64,000 nt of DNA from Marinobacterium nitratireducens (GCF_014645375.1 NZ_BMLT01000007.1:1-64000), one strand, 5' to 3'; positions 27,820 through 36,940 are shown, counted from the first letter of the stretch. Numbers and translations are program-made. Notes: generated by a model from the letters alone, not told the origin.

Positions 27820-28080
27820 TTACCACTTATCTACTTTTTTAAGGGTGCCGGAGGTAAGGTGCTTTTCAGCTTCCAATGCATTTTTGCAGTTCGGTGTCTC
27901 TTGAAGCTCGCCGGGATTGTTGGCGCATTTCCCCAACACCATTGTTCGATCATCATCGTGCGCCTTATACCAGTCGACAGTCTGAACTGGCCCAGCTATC
28001 TGAGTGTCTTCAAAGCATCCAGTTAGTGCAGAGCACGCTAGAGTTACAGCTGCAAAATTTCGTACGTACGAAAAAATCAT
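27820..28080 (-). CDS. eexN: EexN-family entry-exclusion lipoprotein
   Basis: An 86-aa lipoprotein with lipobox LTGC near 22. The conserved VDWYKAHDDDR and CANNPGELQETPNCKNA segments match EexN of IncN-type plasmids. It blocks redundant entry of the same plasmid by acting in the recipient envelope. Its place between virB5 and virB6 is the usual one. Codons 2-7 coincide with a perfect 16-bp palindrome (28058-28073) that recurs elsewhere on the plasmid, suggesting expression may be regulated at the start of this gene. Confidence 0.85.
   Translation of the reverse strand: MIFSYVRNFAAVTLACSALTGCFEDTQIAGPVQTVDWYKAHDDDRTMVLGKCANNPGELQETPNCKNALEAEKHLTSGTLKKVDKW
28058..28073. promoter_or_regulatory. 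Palindrome TTTCGTACGTACGAAA, candidate plasmid-wide operator (copy 1)
   Basis: Perfect 16-bp dyad overlapping the first codons of eexN. Copies with a CA centre lie at 35680-35693 and 38094-38109, next to the mobilisation and partition operons. The set is a candidate binding site for one plasmid regulator, in the manner of KorA or KorB on IncP plasmids. Confidence 0.5.
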
Positions 28081-28095
28081 GACATCTCCTTTCCA

Positions 28096-28728
28096 TTACC
28101 AGGACACTTCGCGAAGTTCCCCGGACGACTCAATGGACATTTGTTGGACTTGTTGGACGTGAATAGCTTGGTTTGCTTCGGCTTGTGAACGAAGCATAGT
28201 CAGCTTGGCAAATTCGTTTTGCAGCATGACCTCTTCAGCCCCTATCCGCGCCTGTAGATCGAGGATGTCTTTTTGATCAGGGCTCGCGTTGACCTTGGCA
28301 ACAAGGCCGGTCAGGTCGCTAAATCGCTCCTGGGCTTGCGCCAGCGATTTTTCGGACTGCGCGAGCCATGTGGCGGCATAGCTGTTTCCGCTGTCGTAGA
28401 GGTCCGCGGCGGAGCCGGATAAGCCATGCTGGCTGCCATTCTTGAGCCCCGCCGCCGTCAACACGTCGTCGACACTGACTTCAACCGTGGTGTCGTAGGC
28501 GGAATCAATCAGATTCGCCAGACCACGCGACCCACTGATGCTGTCCAACTCTCGGCGGGCCGTTTCAAGCTGATGTTTCAGCTGCTCGATTTGGCTGACC
28601 ATGTGCTGGACCTGCAACAGCTGCTGGTTCAGATTGGATACATCGATAACCGGTATCCCACCTGCCATGGCCGAGTGAGTCCACCCGATCGCCAATACCA
28701 GTAACGCCACGCCAACTGTTTTCCTCAT
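28096..28728 (-). CDS. virB5: VirB5/TrbJ minor pilus protein
   Basis: A 210-aa exported protein with a signal peptide (cleavage after AMA, about residue 22) and a long helical body: LNQQLLQVQHMVSQIEQLKHQ is the TrbJ hallmark. VirB5 sits at the pilus tip and aids contact with recipient cells. Its start overlaps the virB4 stop by 4 bp. Confidence 0.9.
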   Translation of the reverse strand: MRKTVGVALLVLAIGWTHSAMAGGIPVIDVSNLNQQLLQVQHMVSQIEQLKHQLETARRELDSISGSRGLANLIDSAYDTTVEVSVDDVLTAAGLKNGSQHGLSGSAADLYDSGNSYAATWLAQSEKSLAQAQERFSDLTGLVAKVNASPDQKDILDLQARIGAEEVMLQNEFAKLTMLRSQAEANQAIHVQQVQQMSIESSGELREVSW

Positions 28729-31184
28729 GTCACAGACCTCCGTTGCGCGTGAAACATCGGCAGCCAGACGGCCGGATCGGCCCCATGCTGCTCAATGATG
28801 TGTGTGACCAGGTTAACGTTGTCCGTGGTACCCGCAAGAACGGCGAGATCGTCGTCAAAGCCCCTGAGGTTCAACTCCGCGACGACACTGTTATGCCCCT
28901 GCTTAACCAGGAAGCGGCGCGAACCCGGTATCAACTCGTCCTTGATCAGCTGATACTCCCGTTCACTCAGGTGAAAGCCCTCCACGTAATCGGCGCGGTC
29001 GGCCTTGGGGTTCGGCATGAACACGAACGTGGCGCACTGCTCAATCAGAGAGTGTGCAATGGGCGATTGCAGCACATCCTTCGGCGACTGGGTGCCATAC
29101 ACCATAATCCCATTCTGTTTTCGGATAACCTTCTGCTTGTTCTGCGCCAAATCCTCGAAATACTCATCCAGCAGCAGCTTCCAGAACTCATCCAGAAACA
29201 TCTGAAAACGACGGCCATCGATCAGCTGCTCGATGCGGTGGAACAGATACATCACGACAGGGGTCCGCACTTCGGCGTTATCCAGAAAATGGGTCACGTC
29301 AAAGCCGAACATCGTGTTGTGGTCAAAATCGAGGGCATCTTCTTCATTGTCGAGGACCCAGCCCAGAGTGCCCCCTTCACACCACTTCGCCAGGCGCGCA
29401 TGAGGGCCGCTGTCCGATACCGGATCCAGAAAATCCAGACAGCGGCCCAGGCGTCGCATATGCTTGGGCAGGCCCATCACACCCCGCACAGCGGCATCGA
29501 TCTCGCGCTCCTCCTGGCTCGTAAAGCCCCCGCCACACAGCTTCTTCACCAGCTGCTGTAGAAACAGCACATTGGCGTCAGATGCTGTCAGCTGAAACGG
29601 GTTAAAGCCGGTTGGCTCGCCGTTTCTCAGCGTGAGATACACGCCGCCACTGGCACGCACGTAGATTTCCAAACCACGGTCCTTGTCGAAAACGACTTGG
29701 GTGGGGTTGAACTTCTTGCTTTGGGACATCAAGAACCCCTGCAGTACCGTCTTACCCGACCCCGACGGCCCAATTATCAGCGTGTTTCCCAGGGCCTTCT
29801 GCTCGTCCTGGACGTCCATCTCATCCAATGCGACGGAACCCTTTTCGCGCTCAACGTCAGCTTTTTTCTTGGCCTTAGCACTGTCCAGTGGCTCATGGAA
29901 GTTGAAATAAAACGGTGCCCCCGACGTTGTTTTGAATAGCGTCACCGCCGGTCCCCATTGATTCCCGCTGCGCTGGCCCGTGGGATAGTTATGGAAGCTG
30001 CTAAATCCGGCAAAGTTGCGCGATGAAATCGGTGCCGGCCGCGGACGGTACTTCGCATTGCCGGGTAGCTGAGCCCAATAGGCCGCCGCCAAGGCCCAGT
30101 CTTCCCGCGCCACCACCATGGAGCAGTTCGCCAGCTCGGTACGCGCACCGGACAGGTTGGCCCGCAGCGACCGGGCATCGTCGCCGAACACGGTGAGGGT
30201 CAGGTGATGCTCACCGTAGACGATGCGACCCGACGCCAGTTCATCCAGCGCGGTGTCGATGGCGCCGACCTGAGAGATCGCCAGGTCCCCCGTGGTTTCC
30301 AACCGAGCCTGCTGACGGCTTAACAACTCAATCGCGACGGGCTTGGACAGAAAGTGAAAGCTCTGTGTCAGCACCAGCGGAAACGGGGCCGACAGCAGCG
30401 CGTTAAGCAACCCGGCTTCCGTGCCTTCTGGATACTCGGCGATACCGATGCAGGCACCCACTTTCGAGTCCACAACCCCGCGCAACTCAAACGCATCCGC
30501 GCCAAAGAAGGGACGCATTCTCGCCATGCAGTCGGACAACGGCTTGCGGGGCAAGGCGCGAGGCGTCCAGTCACCGTTGACCAAAAAGTCCAAAAACTCC
30601 AATACTTCCGAATGCAGAATATCGTTCCGCCAGTACGTACCCAAAACCCGCGGGCCATAACGCTCCAGAGAACTGAGCACGATCGAGACAATCTCGTTCA
30701 GCTTCTCAATGGCATCGTGCTGCTGTTGCGCTAAAACCGCCTGGTTTTTCTCCATCCTGGAAAACAGGCCGAGCGCTTTGGTCGCCGCCGGACGGTAGAT
30801 GACCGACAGGTACAACTCGTTCACCATCATCGTGTTTTGCGTGACCAGCGCCCGGTATTGCTGATTCAGGCGGTTGTCAAAATCGCCCGTAAACTCACCA
30901 CCCGGATAGCGGCGACAGGCACGCCGCACCGTATGGGTCCACAACGATAGCTGCGGCGAAGCGATGTTCCGCAGCAGGGTATTGAGTTGATCCTTCCAGA
31001 TCTCCACATCGTCGGGGTCAGCGGACTCGTGGGCCACCCCTTCCAGTTTGAGGACCTGAAGGTAGTCACCACCTACCATTTTAATCGTGTGCGCGTCCAC
31101 CTGGGCCTGATACGGGATGAACTCGGCGACCGCGTTTTCCCGCTGCCAGGGCACGTTGTGCACCCAGCGTCGCTGCACCGTCAT
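28725..31184 (-). CDS. virB4: VirB4/TrbE type IV secretion ATPase
   Basis: An 819-aa ATPase, the largest and most conserved component of the mating channel. Walker A GPSGSGKT lies at about 455, with the CagE/VirB4 N-terminal domain before it. QMFLDEFWKLL is the Walker B region, followed by KQNGIMVYGTQSPKD, a conserved motif of the family. The ATG at 31184 (MTVQRRW) overlaps the virB3 stop by 4 bp, so the longer frame to 31268 was not used. It energises pilus assembly and DNA export. Confidence 0.95.
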   Translation of the reverse strand: MTVQRRWVHNVPWQRENAVAEFIPYQAQVDAHTIKMVGGDYLQVLKLEGVAHESADPDDVEIWKDQLNTLLRNIASPQLSLWTHTVRRACRRYPGGEFTGDFDNRLNQQYRALVTQNTMMVNELYLSVIYRPAATKALGLFSRMEKNQAVLAQQQHDAIEKLNEIVSIVLSSLERYGPRVLGTYWRNDILHSEVLEFLDFLVNGDWTPRALPRKPLSDCMARMRPFFGADAFELRGVVDSKVGACIGIAEYPEGTEAGLLNALLSAPFPLVLTQSFHFLSKPVAIELLSRQQARLETTGDLAISQVGAIDTALDELASGRIVYGEHHLTLTVFGDDARSLRANLSGARTELANCSMVVAREDWALAAAYWAQLPGNAKYRPRPAPISSRNFAGFSSFHNYPTGQRSGNQWGPAVTLFKTTSGAPFYFNFHEPLDSAKAKKKADVEREKGSVALDEMDVQDEQKALGNTLIIGPSGSGKTVLQGFLMSQSKKFNPTQVVFDKDRGLEIYVRASGGVYLTLRNGEPTGFNPFQLTASDANVLFLQQLVKKLCGGGFTSQEEREIDAAVRGVMGLPKHMRRLGRCLDFLDPVSDSGPHARLAKWCEGGTLGWVLDNEEDALDFDHNTMFGFDVTHFLDNAEVRTPVVMYLFHRIEQLIDGRRFQMFLDEFWKLLLDEYFEDLAQNKQKVIRKQNGIMVYGTQSPKDVLQSPIAHSLIEQCATFVFMPNPKADRADYVEGFHLSEREYQLIKDELIPGSRRFLVKQGHNSVVAELNLRGFDDDLAVLAGTTDNVNLVTHIIEQHGADPAVWLPMFHAQRRSVT

Positions 31185-31504
31185 GTCGGCAGCCGCCTGC
31201 TGGCACGCGTGTTGATCAGCGGACTGGCCGTGGCGGCCCCCCAGTACCGGAGGCCAAGCGATTTCCATTTCGTAACAGCCCGCAGATAAAACAACCGCAC
31301 CACCCGGGGATCACGCTGACATGCCAGATACATGGCGCCGTGATAGGGTAGATAGAGCAGCAGTGTGAAGGGGTTCCCGGTGCCAATCATAATAATGGCC
31401 GCCAGGCCCCCACCCACGATCATGCCATCGAGGGTCACCCCCCACTTCATGGCAGGTCGCGTGGCGGCAACAAACAGCGGATCAATGCCCGTTGACATAC
31501 CCAC
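31181..31504 (-). CDS. virB3: VirB3 inner-membrane protein
   Basis: A 107-aa protein with paired hydrophobic segments (about 25-60) and the family N-terminus DPLFVAATRPAMKWGV. It associates with VirB4 in the inner membrane. It overlaps virB4 by 4 bp and follows virB2 by 6 bp. Confidence 0.88.
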   Translation of the reverse strand: MGMSTGIDPLFVAATRPAMKWGVTLDGMIVGGGLAAIIMIGTGNPFTLLLYLPYHGAMYLACQRDPRVVRLFYLRAVTKWKSLGLRYWGAATASPLINTRASRRLPT

Positions 31505-31510
31505 CTCCCG

Positions 31511-31840
31511 TCAGGCGACCACTGCGGACAGCAGATCAACCAGCGTGGCACCGCCGAATACAAACACGATACCGAGGACCCAAAGGCCGCATTGAGCAGC
31601 CGTAATGCGACCGGCCCAGGCAAAATAACCCAGTGCGACGATACCGAGTATCGCTGCGCTGCGTGCGAGTCCGTTGGTGAGCAGGTCGACAACCCAGTCG
31701 AGGCCATCCTCGATCGGGTTGGCCAGGGCGATGTCGGGTAGGAGGGATAAACAGGCCAGCAACCAGAGGCTGGCCATCAAATGGTGGCGCTTGCTAACGT
31801 TGTCGGGGATGTTCAGGCTCCGGTGGTTTTCCGCGTTCAT
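31511..31840 (-). CDS. virB2: VirB2/TrbC conjugative pilin
   Basis: A 109-aa prepilin when started at ATG 31840. A long N-terminal leader ends at ALA (residue 40), giving a ~69-aa mature pilin. The pilin has two hydrophobic helices separated by a short AGRITAA loop, the standard VirB2 topology. It follows and overlaps the 100-aa ORF and precedes virB3. It makes up the pilus shaft. Confidence 0.85.
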   Translation of the reverse strand: MNAENHRSLNIPDNVSKRHHLMASLWLLACLSLLPDIALANPIEDGLDWVVDLLTNGLARSAAILGIVALGYFAWAGRITAAQCGLWVLGIVFVFGGATLVDLLSAVVA

Positions 31841-32096
31841 GTTTGCTCCTGATTTCCAACTGTATGGGCGGCACATTGACGTACCGGCTGTTGATATGGC
31901 GCACCAACCGATCCAGGCTGGCCCAGGCGCGCGGTGTCTTACGTTGGGTCTCCAATAGCTGGCGTCCCTCCTTCCAGGTCAGAGTGACGTATATCCGAAA
32001 CTTGTTGTCGTCGTCCTGGACCAGCGCCATGCTCTTAACGGCTTTGCTTTCCAGGTTGTCGATCAGCTCTACTTCGCTGATTGCATTGTGCGCCAT
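31794..32096 (-). CDS. Conserved plasmid protein of unknown function upstream of virB2
   Basis: A 100-aa soluble protein from ATG 32096 (MAHNAISEVEL; an upstream start at 32123 is possible). It has no signal peptide or membrane segment. Landmarks are KFRIYVTLTWKEGRQLLETQ and TPRAWASLDRLVRHI. It faintly recalls small proteins annotated as ParC-type partition-associated on similar plasmids, but I cannot confirm that. It is first in the virB2-to-ardC transcription order and overlaps virB2 by 47 bp. Confidence 0.6.
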   Translation of the reverse strand: MAHNAISEVELIDNLESKAVKSMALVQDDDNKFRIYVTLTWKEGRQLLETQRKTPRAWASLDRLVRHINSRYVNVPPIQLEIRSKHERGKPPEPEHPRQR

Positions 32097-32449
32097 CTCA
32101 AAATGCCCGCTTGTGATGATCAATGCGGGTCATTCTAGCCATCCATGCCAATTTGTCGCTGTCTCCATACAGCATTCAGCCAATTAGCTTTAAAAAATAT
32201 TAAATTGGCGGCCTATATAACCTTTCATCTATCAAAACAGGGTCTTTTGATGATTGCGGCCATTCATAGTGGACTCACCTCCGACGCCTCAGAGGCGGGT
32301 ATCCGCGTCATATCCGCGCCAGCGCCCGACCAGCTCCGGCAGACCCGCTCTCCCCCTGCCGAAAACGCGCCACCACCCACCAAGCGATCCCGGCCACAGC
32401 GGCCGGCTGATGCGGCTACCGTCTGAACGTCTCTGCCGCCGGACCTCAT
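32097..32449. other. Promoter-containing spacer before the virB operon
   Basis: 353 bp between the SleB-like gene and the virB operon. The part at 32180-32250 is AT-rich and probably carries the virB operon promoter on the minus strand. Short overlapping frames at 32145-32598 look like shadows of a G+C-rich 3' region. I see no gene or clear operator here. Confidence 0.4.
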
Positions 32450-33202
32450 TCAGTGTGGCCCGCTGTCGTCCATCAAAACCGCATCCCCCGCACCGCCGCT
32501 CGCGAAAATGTCCCACACCAGGGCCTCTGCCAACGCCTGCTCCTGTGCCGTCCCGTAAATATCCCAGCCCTTGGCAGGCTCGCGGCGTGTGGCCGTAACC
32601 CGGACCGGGGCTTGCGCCTTGAGCGTCGCAACGTCGTTAACAGCAGCGTAAAAGGCATGGTCCTGAATCACCGCAGAGGGGGCCACGCCACCAAAATGCG
32701 TCAGACCTTTAGAAACCGCGCCTGCCGCTTCCCGCTTGGCTACCACGGCAGGATTCTGGAAGAACAGTGCACCATGGGTCGGATCGGGCAAGCGGCCATC
32801 CAGCGCTAGATTGATAATGGTGTTCACACGGGCCCGCTGACCGGGTGCAAGGGCCGGCAAGTGACGCCACCCACCAACCGCCTGGACCGGCTCAAACTGG
32901 TGAGGCGCATTGACGATGTCCGTGACAGTGCCCCCAAAGCGCCCGCTGATCAGACGGTTCACGAGGGTGTAGACGACGCCTGCCAGACCACTGTCACCCT
33001 GGTTCGCGGCCTCGGCAAATGCCACGCGGCCGATCGCATCCCGGTCATTCGACGTGAGTGTCAGACGCTGCAAACGCGATTGATACTGATCGGCTGCAAT
33101 CTCGCACGCCGCCTCGCTAATAACGGCGTCCTGATCAGGCGCACTGCCCGACAGGGTGACACAGGCGGCAAGCACGGAGAAAAGGTCCATAGTCGCGTCC
33201 AT
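32450..33202 (-). CDS. SleB-like cell wall hydrolase (VirB1-type role)
   Basis: A 250-aa peptidoglycan hydrolase of the Hydrolase_2/SleB family. The core reads IGRVAFAEAANQGDSGLAGV, then VYTLVNRLISGRFGGTVTDIV and the QFEPV segment. THGALFFQNP follows. Such enzymes open the murein so the secretion channel can be built, filling the VirB1 slot. The ATG at 33202 overlaps the stop of the upstream TrbM-like gene (TGATG), implying coupled translation. A weak leader (LFSVLAACVTLSGSA) suggests export. Confidence 0.85.
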   Translation of the reverse strand: MDATMDLFSVLAACVTLSGSAPDQDAVISEAACEIAADQYQSRLQRLTLTSNDRDAIGRVAFAEAANQGDSGLAGVVYTLVNRLISGRFGGTVTDIVNAPHQFEPVQAVGGWRHLPALAPGQRARVNTIINLALDGRLPDPTHGALFFQNPAVVAKREAAGAVSKGLTHFGGVAPSAVIQDHAFYAAVNDVATLKAQAPVRVTATRREPAKGWDIYGTAQEQALAEALVWDIFASGGAGDAVLMDDSGPH

Positions 33203-33693
33203 CACCAAAAGTACGTATCACCAGCGCGCTGGTGATCAACGAACACGTCGACATAGCGAAAGGTTCTCACGCAGAACGCCGGTACACGGTTTCCATCCCG
33301 ATCAGACCTGCAGCGCGCCCCCTTTACCATATGCTGCGGAATGCTTTCCCAGGACGCGCAGTAAGACTCATCCCCACCGCTTCGCCAGCGCGTACACAGC
33401 GTGTGCGCCTCAATCAGCGCGGCATAATTAAAGTCATACGACATCTGGCGGCTGCCACGACCCTGAGTGTCAATGCTGCAAGAAGTAAATGACGGCAAGG
33501 GGCTCTTTCCATCATCAAGGCGATCCATCATTGCAGACTTGGCCGCCTCGCAACCCAGGGGAAACCCGCCAGGCAGGCAAAGCCAGATAGCACACTCACG
33601 CTGCGAGGCAGCAAAAGCGGTAGAAGTGGCCACAACAGGACCCACCAACGAGATAACCAGGACGCTGGCTGAACACAAAATTGGAGGACGCAT
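33202..33693 (-). CDS. Secreted Cys-rich transfer protein (TrbM/KikA-like)
   Basis: A 163-aa exported protein. A signal peptide ends near residue 29 (STAFA). The mature part starts with ECAIWLCLPGGFPLGCEAA, a cysteine pattern resembling TrbM/KikA/MpfK proteins. Further cysteines (SC, LC, YC, RC, FC) indicate several disulfides. TrbM-type proteins contribute to pilus or mating-pair functions in the periplasm. It is coupled to the SleB-like hydrolase. The family assignment is moderate. Confidence 0.65.
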   Translation of the reverse strand: MRPPILCSASVLVISLVGPVVATSTAFAASQRECAIWLCLPGGFPLGCEAAKSAMMDRLDDGKSPLPSFTSCSIDTQGRGSRQMSYDFNYAALIEAHTLCTRWRSGGDESYCASWESIPQHMVKGARCRSDRDGNRVPAFCVRTFRYVDVFVDHQRAGDTYFW

Positions 33694-34055
33694 CAGTCAA
33701 CCTCCTTAATTGATCATAACGATACAGATCGAACCTTAAGGCTGATAACTACGAACATCAATATATACTACTTTGATTAAAAAGCCAGGTAAAACTCAAT
33801 ATTATTTTAGCGATGCATGCCAGATAGAAATAAATCAGAAAATACCGAACCTCAATTCCGAAATATTGAATATATCAAAACACAATTCGGTTTATCGTAT
33901 CAAAATAGCGACGGCATATTACGGTCAAATAAACACAATAACGATACGTTTCAGATATAAAAATTAGCGGCACCAAGGGTAGAGTGGGTAAGAATCCTCA
34001 CGACCGTAAAGTGAGTCACGTAAACAAATCCGGTCGGCAGGTCTTGTTCTGCGGC
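33694..34055. other. AT-rich spacer between mpf and mob blocks
   Basis: 362 bp with strikingly low G+C compared with both flanks. A 64-codon plus-strand frame (33773-33967) exists but lacks a convincing ribosome-binding site and looks compositional. The stretch probably holds the promoter of the TrbM-like/SleB-like pair. I see no RNA gene or repeat. Confidence 0.4.
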
Positions 34056-35042
34056 TTATTCATCGCCTGGCTCCAGCTCGGTATCCACCCAGTTGCTGTC
34101 GGGCTGCTTCTCCCCCTGTAGCTGAGTCACCACTTTTTCCTGGAGTGTGTGCCGCTCCGTCTTCATGGCCGGCATGGACGCAACAAAGCCAATAATGCTC
34201 TTGGCCAACGCGCGGTCTTCTGGGTGTTCACTTTGATGCAGATCCTTTGCCGCCGTCAGCCAGGCTTTTCGAACCATGCTCTGACGCGCTTTGATACGCG
34301 CTTCCCAAGGCTTGGGCTGGCGAGGCCGACCGGCTTTCGCGTTGTTGAAGTCCTCGATGATCTCCCGAATCTTCGCCTGATCGACCTTCGGGGTTAAGCC
34401 CCGCTCGCGCATGTGTTTGATGGCCTGCCCGATACCTTTCATGATGACACCTCGCGTCGCGCGTGACGTGGCTTCCGCCTCAACGCCCTGGCGCTCCAGA
34501 GCGTCAGCAAACGCCTCCCGCCACGCCTGAGGGTCACCTTTCTTGACATGGAGTCGCCGCCCGTCAAACCCCAAATTCTTGACGGCCAGGTGGACGTGAG
34601 GGCTGTCCGTGTCGGTGTGCAGCGCGAACACATACTGATAATTGTCGCCGAACTGGCGCCGGGCAAAGGCGCGCGCCGCTTTCTGAACATCCGTCGGCGC
34701 CGTGCCATTCGGCATCGACAACACAATATGCGTGGTATCGCGGGTATTGCGGCGCCGGTTCCATTGGTCCTGGGCCCAGTCCGTGGCCAGGGCGCGCACG
34801 GCGGCCTTGCCTGCAAGCACCTCGCCCCGCTCGTCCTCGATCGCCAACTCACCGTTACGACTGATATAGTCCAGATGCGCTTTAATGTGGTCCGCCCCTT
34901 TCGCATGACCGCTGATCTTTACCATAACCTCGGGGGCGCGCTCGGCAATCCGTTTCGCGCGACGAAGGTTCGAAGCCTTGTCCTTGTGCTTGACCGGCCC
35001 CTCTAACAGGTCGGCGATCGTGTCATTCGCCAGGCGGCCCAT
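34056..35042 (-). CDS. MobP-type relaxase
   Basis: A 328-aa relaxase that would nick oriT and lead the DNA strand into the channel. Motif I region HIKAHLDYISRNGEL (about 52-66) includes candidate catalytic tyrosine Tyr59. The metal-binding motif III reads HTDTDSPHVH (142-151), the HxDxxxPHxH of MobP/VirD2-like relaxases. It is shorter than IncP TraI and lacks helicase or primase domains. Its ATG overlaps the mobC stop by 20 bp. The candidate oriT lies just upstream of mobC. Confidence 0.9.
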   Translation of the reverse strand: MGRLANDTIADLLEGPVKHKDKASNLRRAKRIAERAPEVMVKISGHAKGADHIKAHLDYISRNGELAIEDERGEVLAGKAAVRALATDWAQDQWNRRRNTRDTTHIVLSMPNGTAPTDVQKAARAFARRQFGDNYQYVFALHTDTDSPHVHLAVKNLGFDGRRLHVKKGDPQAWREAFADALERQGVEAEATSRATRGVIMKGIGQAIKHMRERGLTPKVDQAKIREIIEDFNNAKAGRPRQPKPWEARIKARQSMVRKAWLTAAKDLHQSEHPEDRALAKSIIGFVASMPAMKTERHTLQEKVVTQLQGEKQPDSNWVDTELEPGDE

Positions 35043-35562
35043 CGTCGCTCCAACGGTTCATGTTCCGGGACAACAGCGCCGCCACCTTATCCTTATGCTG
35101 TTCAATCCGCTCGACCAGTGCCTCGATCGCTCTCAACTTGATGCGATCCCCCTCCCGAAATTCAATATTCAACACCCGGGCCAGTTGGTTGAGGTTGCGA
35201 CCGATAGCCGCCAGCTGCCGATTCGATTCACGCAGCGCAATCGCCTCCTGGTCCGTCAGTACGGGCTCACGGTGTAGTGCCGACAGAACGACCGCGGTCG
35301 TCCATTTTGTGCGGTTACGATACCCCTCCTGCTCCGCGCGGCGCATCAGGGTGCGCTGGTCGCGGTCCGTCAGCCGTATGGTGATTTTGTTGGATTTGCA
35401 CGCCGCTTGACCGACAGGTGCTGCGGCTACGGTGCCGCCGCAGACACGGAGAATCATCAACCGAAGCATCTCCGATTCGCTGGTATCGCAGTGGTCGCAA
35501 AACTGCTGCCAGGCGCGCTTTTCATCTTCAGACAGCCGGGTCTTGGCAATCGACTTGGTCAT
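35023..35562 (-). CDS. mobC: MobC-like relaxosome accessory protein
   Basis: A 179-aa DNA-binding relaxosome protein. The C-terminal ALRESNRQLAAIGRNLNQLA is the MobC signature, and the mid-region KITIRLTDRDQRTLMRRAEQ resembles ribbon-helix-helix mobilisation proteins. The ATG at 35562 (MTKSIAK) was chosen because upstream residues lack family likeness and cover the oriT-like region. It overlaps the relaxase and would help it bind oriT. Confidence 0.85.
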   Translation of the reverse strand: MTKSIAKTRLSEDEKRAWQQFCDHCDTSESEMLRLMILRVCGGTVAAAPVGQAACKSNKITIRLTDRDQRTLMRRAEQEGYRNRTKWTTAVVLSALHREPVLTDQEAIALRESNRQLAAIGRNLNQLARVLNIEFREGDRIKLRAIEALVERIEQHKDKVAALLSRNMNRWSDDGPPGE

Positions 35563-35617
35563 GGCGAGTGTGTCCACGGCTGAGGCGTGGCGAGCACGGG
35601 TGTGGCAATCAAGGGCA

Positions 35618-35654
35618 ATGTTGGCACCATCTGCCAGCACATCGCGAATCCTGC
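35618..35654. other. Candidate oriT: inverted repeat plus P-type nick motif
   Basis: An imperfect inverted repeat (ATGTTGGCA at 35618-35626; TGCCAGCACAT at 35632-35642) is followed six bases later by ATCCTGC (35648-35654), the nick consensus of IncP-like MobP relaxases. It lies upstream of the mobC-relaxase operon, where such origins usually sit. The nick site is inferred from motif and spacing. Confidence 0.6.
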
Positions 35655-35679
35655 ACTAGTCATAAACAACTCAACGTTC

Positions 35680-35693
35680 TTCGTACATACGAA
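35680..35693. promoter_or_regulatory. TTCGTACATACGAA, candidate plasmid-wide operator (copy 2)
   Basis: Six-base arms TTCGTA/TACGAA around CA, 118 bp upstream of the mobC start and just past the parB end. Same core as at 28058-28073 and 38094-38109. It probably regulates the mob operon. Confidence 0.5.
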
Positions 35694-35719
35694 AAATCCG
35701 TACCGCGCGGGGGTCGGGT

Positions 35720-36940
35720 CTAGCGACCGCCAGGTGTCCGATCTTCGACGACAGCGACCAACTGAACCTGACTCAGCGCAACCTCGCATGCGTGTCCGTC
35801 ATCGTCGTACGTGAGCCAGGCAAATCCATAGCCAGCACAACGGTCGGTCAACAGGTGCGCTGCCCGCCCGTCATGCGTGACCTGGATGATGACCTTGTTA
35901 ATGCACGCCGGATTGAGCCCGTCCACCAATGGCTGCTCGGCCTGCTGATCCAACCGGCCACCGCTGGGCGATTCACCATCTATCACCCAGTACGGCGGTT
36001 CCTCTTCACGAGCCGGCTGATCATCAACGGGAAGCCCACTGTTGCCTGCCGGATCTGCACGAGTCTCGCGACCCGCTTCGACCGGAGCCTGGCGAATGGC
36101 CTCGCATCCTGCAGCGTTGCCCTCCCCTTCCGGATCACCACCCGAGGCAACCGTCACCGGTGGCGGCACGGCTGGCGATGTCCGTGCGTCCTTCAAGGCG
36201 TCGATAAAGATCCGCACGCGCGAGGTGGCAAGCGCTAGTCCGTCCTCAAGCGTGCGCATGCAAAATTCCTCGATGCGAACGGGATGCTGCTTGTAGGCAC
36301 GGTGCAGCAAGGCAAGCGTCTGCATGGAACGGCAAAGGCCGCGGTCGTACAAGTCGCGGAGACAGTCCGCCATATCGAAGAAAATGCGATGGTCCGACAC
36401 ATAGGAGGGCGGGCGTCCCAACGCCCTGGCCACATCACCAGCTTTGTGGCCGTCTTCTAAGCGAGCGTTGATAAAGGCCGCAACCTCGAGAGGGCTCAAG
36501 TTCTGGCGCTGATCGTTAAGCACAAACTTATCGAAGTCGTCCAGCTCGCCCTTGATGACGTATGGCACCTCGTCCAAACCAGCCATGCCAGCAGCACGAA
36601 ACCGGCGGTGTCCGCCATTGATAATGAAATGCCCGGGTTTCTCCGGGTGGCGCTTCACAGACAGCGGCTCGAGGACACCACGTGGTTGACCCGTATGGGG
36701 CCTGACCTGTTTCATCGAATCAGCAAGTGCCCGGAGCGTCTCCAGATCAAAGTCCCGACGAGCGTTTTGCGGGTCTTCGTGGAAGCGCTCCAACGGCGCA
36801 TAGGCAACACTACCGACCTCAGTTGCCGGAAAGGGGTCCGACGGCGCCTTTGTGCTTGACCCCATAAGTGACGATACGCTGAAACTGTCCAGGCCCGACA
36901 GGTCTGCGCCCTTAACGGTTTTCACCGCGTCATTGGTCAT
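35720..36940 (-). CDS. ParB/KorB-like partition protein
   Basis: A 406-aa DNA-binding partition protein. The ParB N-terminal nuclease-like domain has NARRDFDLETLRALADSM and GHRRFRAAGMAGLDEVPYVI. A central helix-turn-helix follows (AGDVARALGRPPSYVSDHRI). After a Pro/Glu-rich linker, a C-terminal domain of about 70 residues resembles the dimerisation end of KorB. The ATG at 36940 overlaps the parA stop by 4 bp. In IncP plasmids KorB both segregates the plasmid and represses operons; a similar dual role is possible here given the repeated palindromes. Confidence 0.88.
   Translation of the reverse strand: MTNDAVKTVKGADLSGLDSFSVSSLMGSSTKAPSDPFPATEVGSVAYAPLERFHEDPQNARRDFDLETLRALADSMKQVRPHTGQPRGVLEPLSVKRHPEKPGHFIINGGHRRFRAAGMAGLDEVPYVIKGELDDFDKFVLNDQRQNLSPLEVAAFINARLEDGHKAGDVARALGRPPSYVSDHRIFFDMADCLRDLYDRGLCRSMQTLALLHRAYKQHPVRIEEFCMRTLEDGLALATSRVRIFIDALKDARTSPAVPPPVTVASGGDPEGEGNAAGCEAIRQAPVEAGRETRADPAGNSGLPVDDQPAREEEPPYWVIDGESPSGGRLDQQAEQPLVDGLNPACINKVIIQVTHDGRAAHLLTDRCAGYGFAWLTYDDDGHACEVALSQVQLVAVVEDRTPGGR

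Noticed and set aside
33773-33967. 64-codon plus-strand ORF in the AT-rich spacer
   Set aside because: Composition-driven open frame with no ribosome-binding site and no recognised family.
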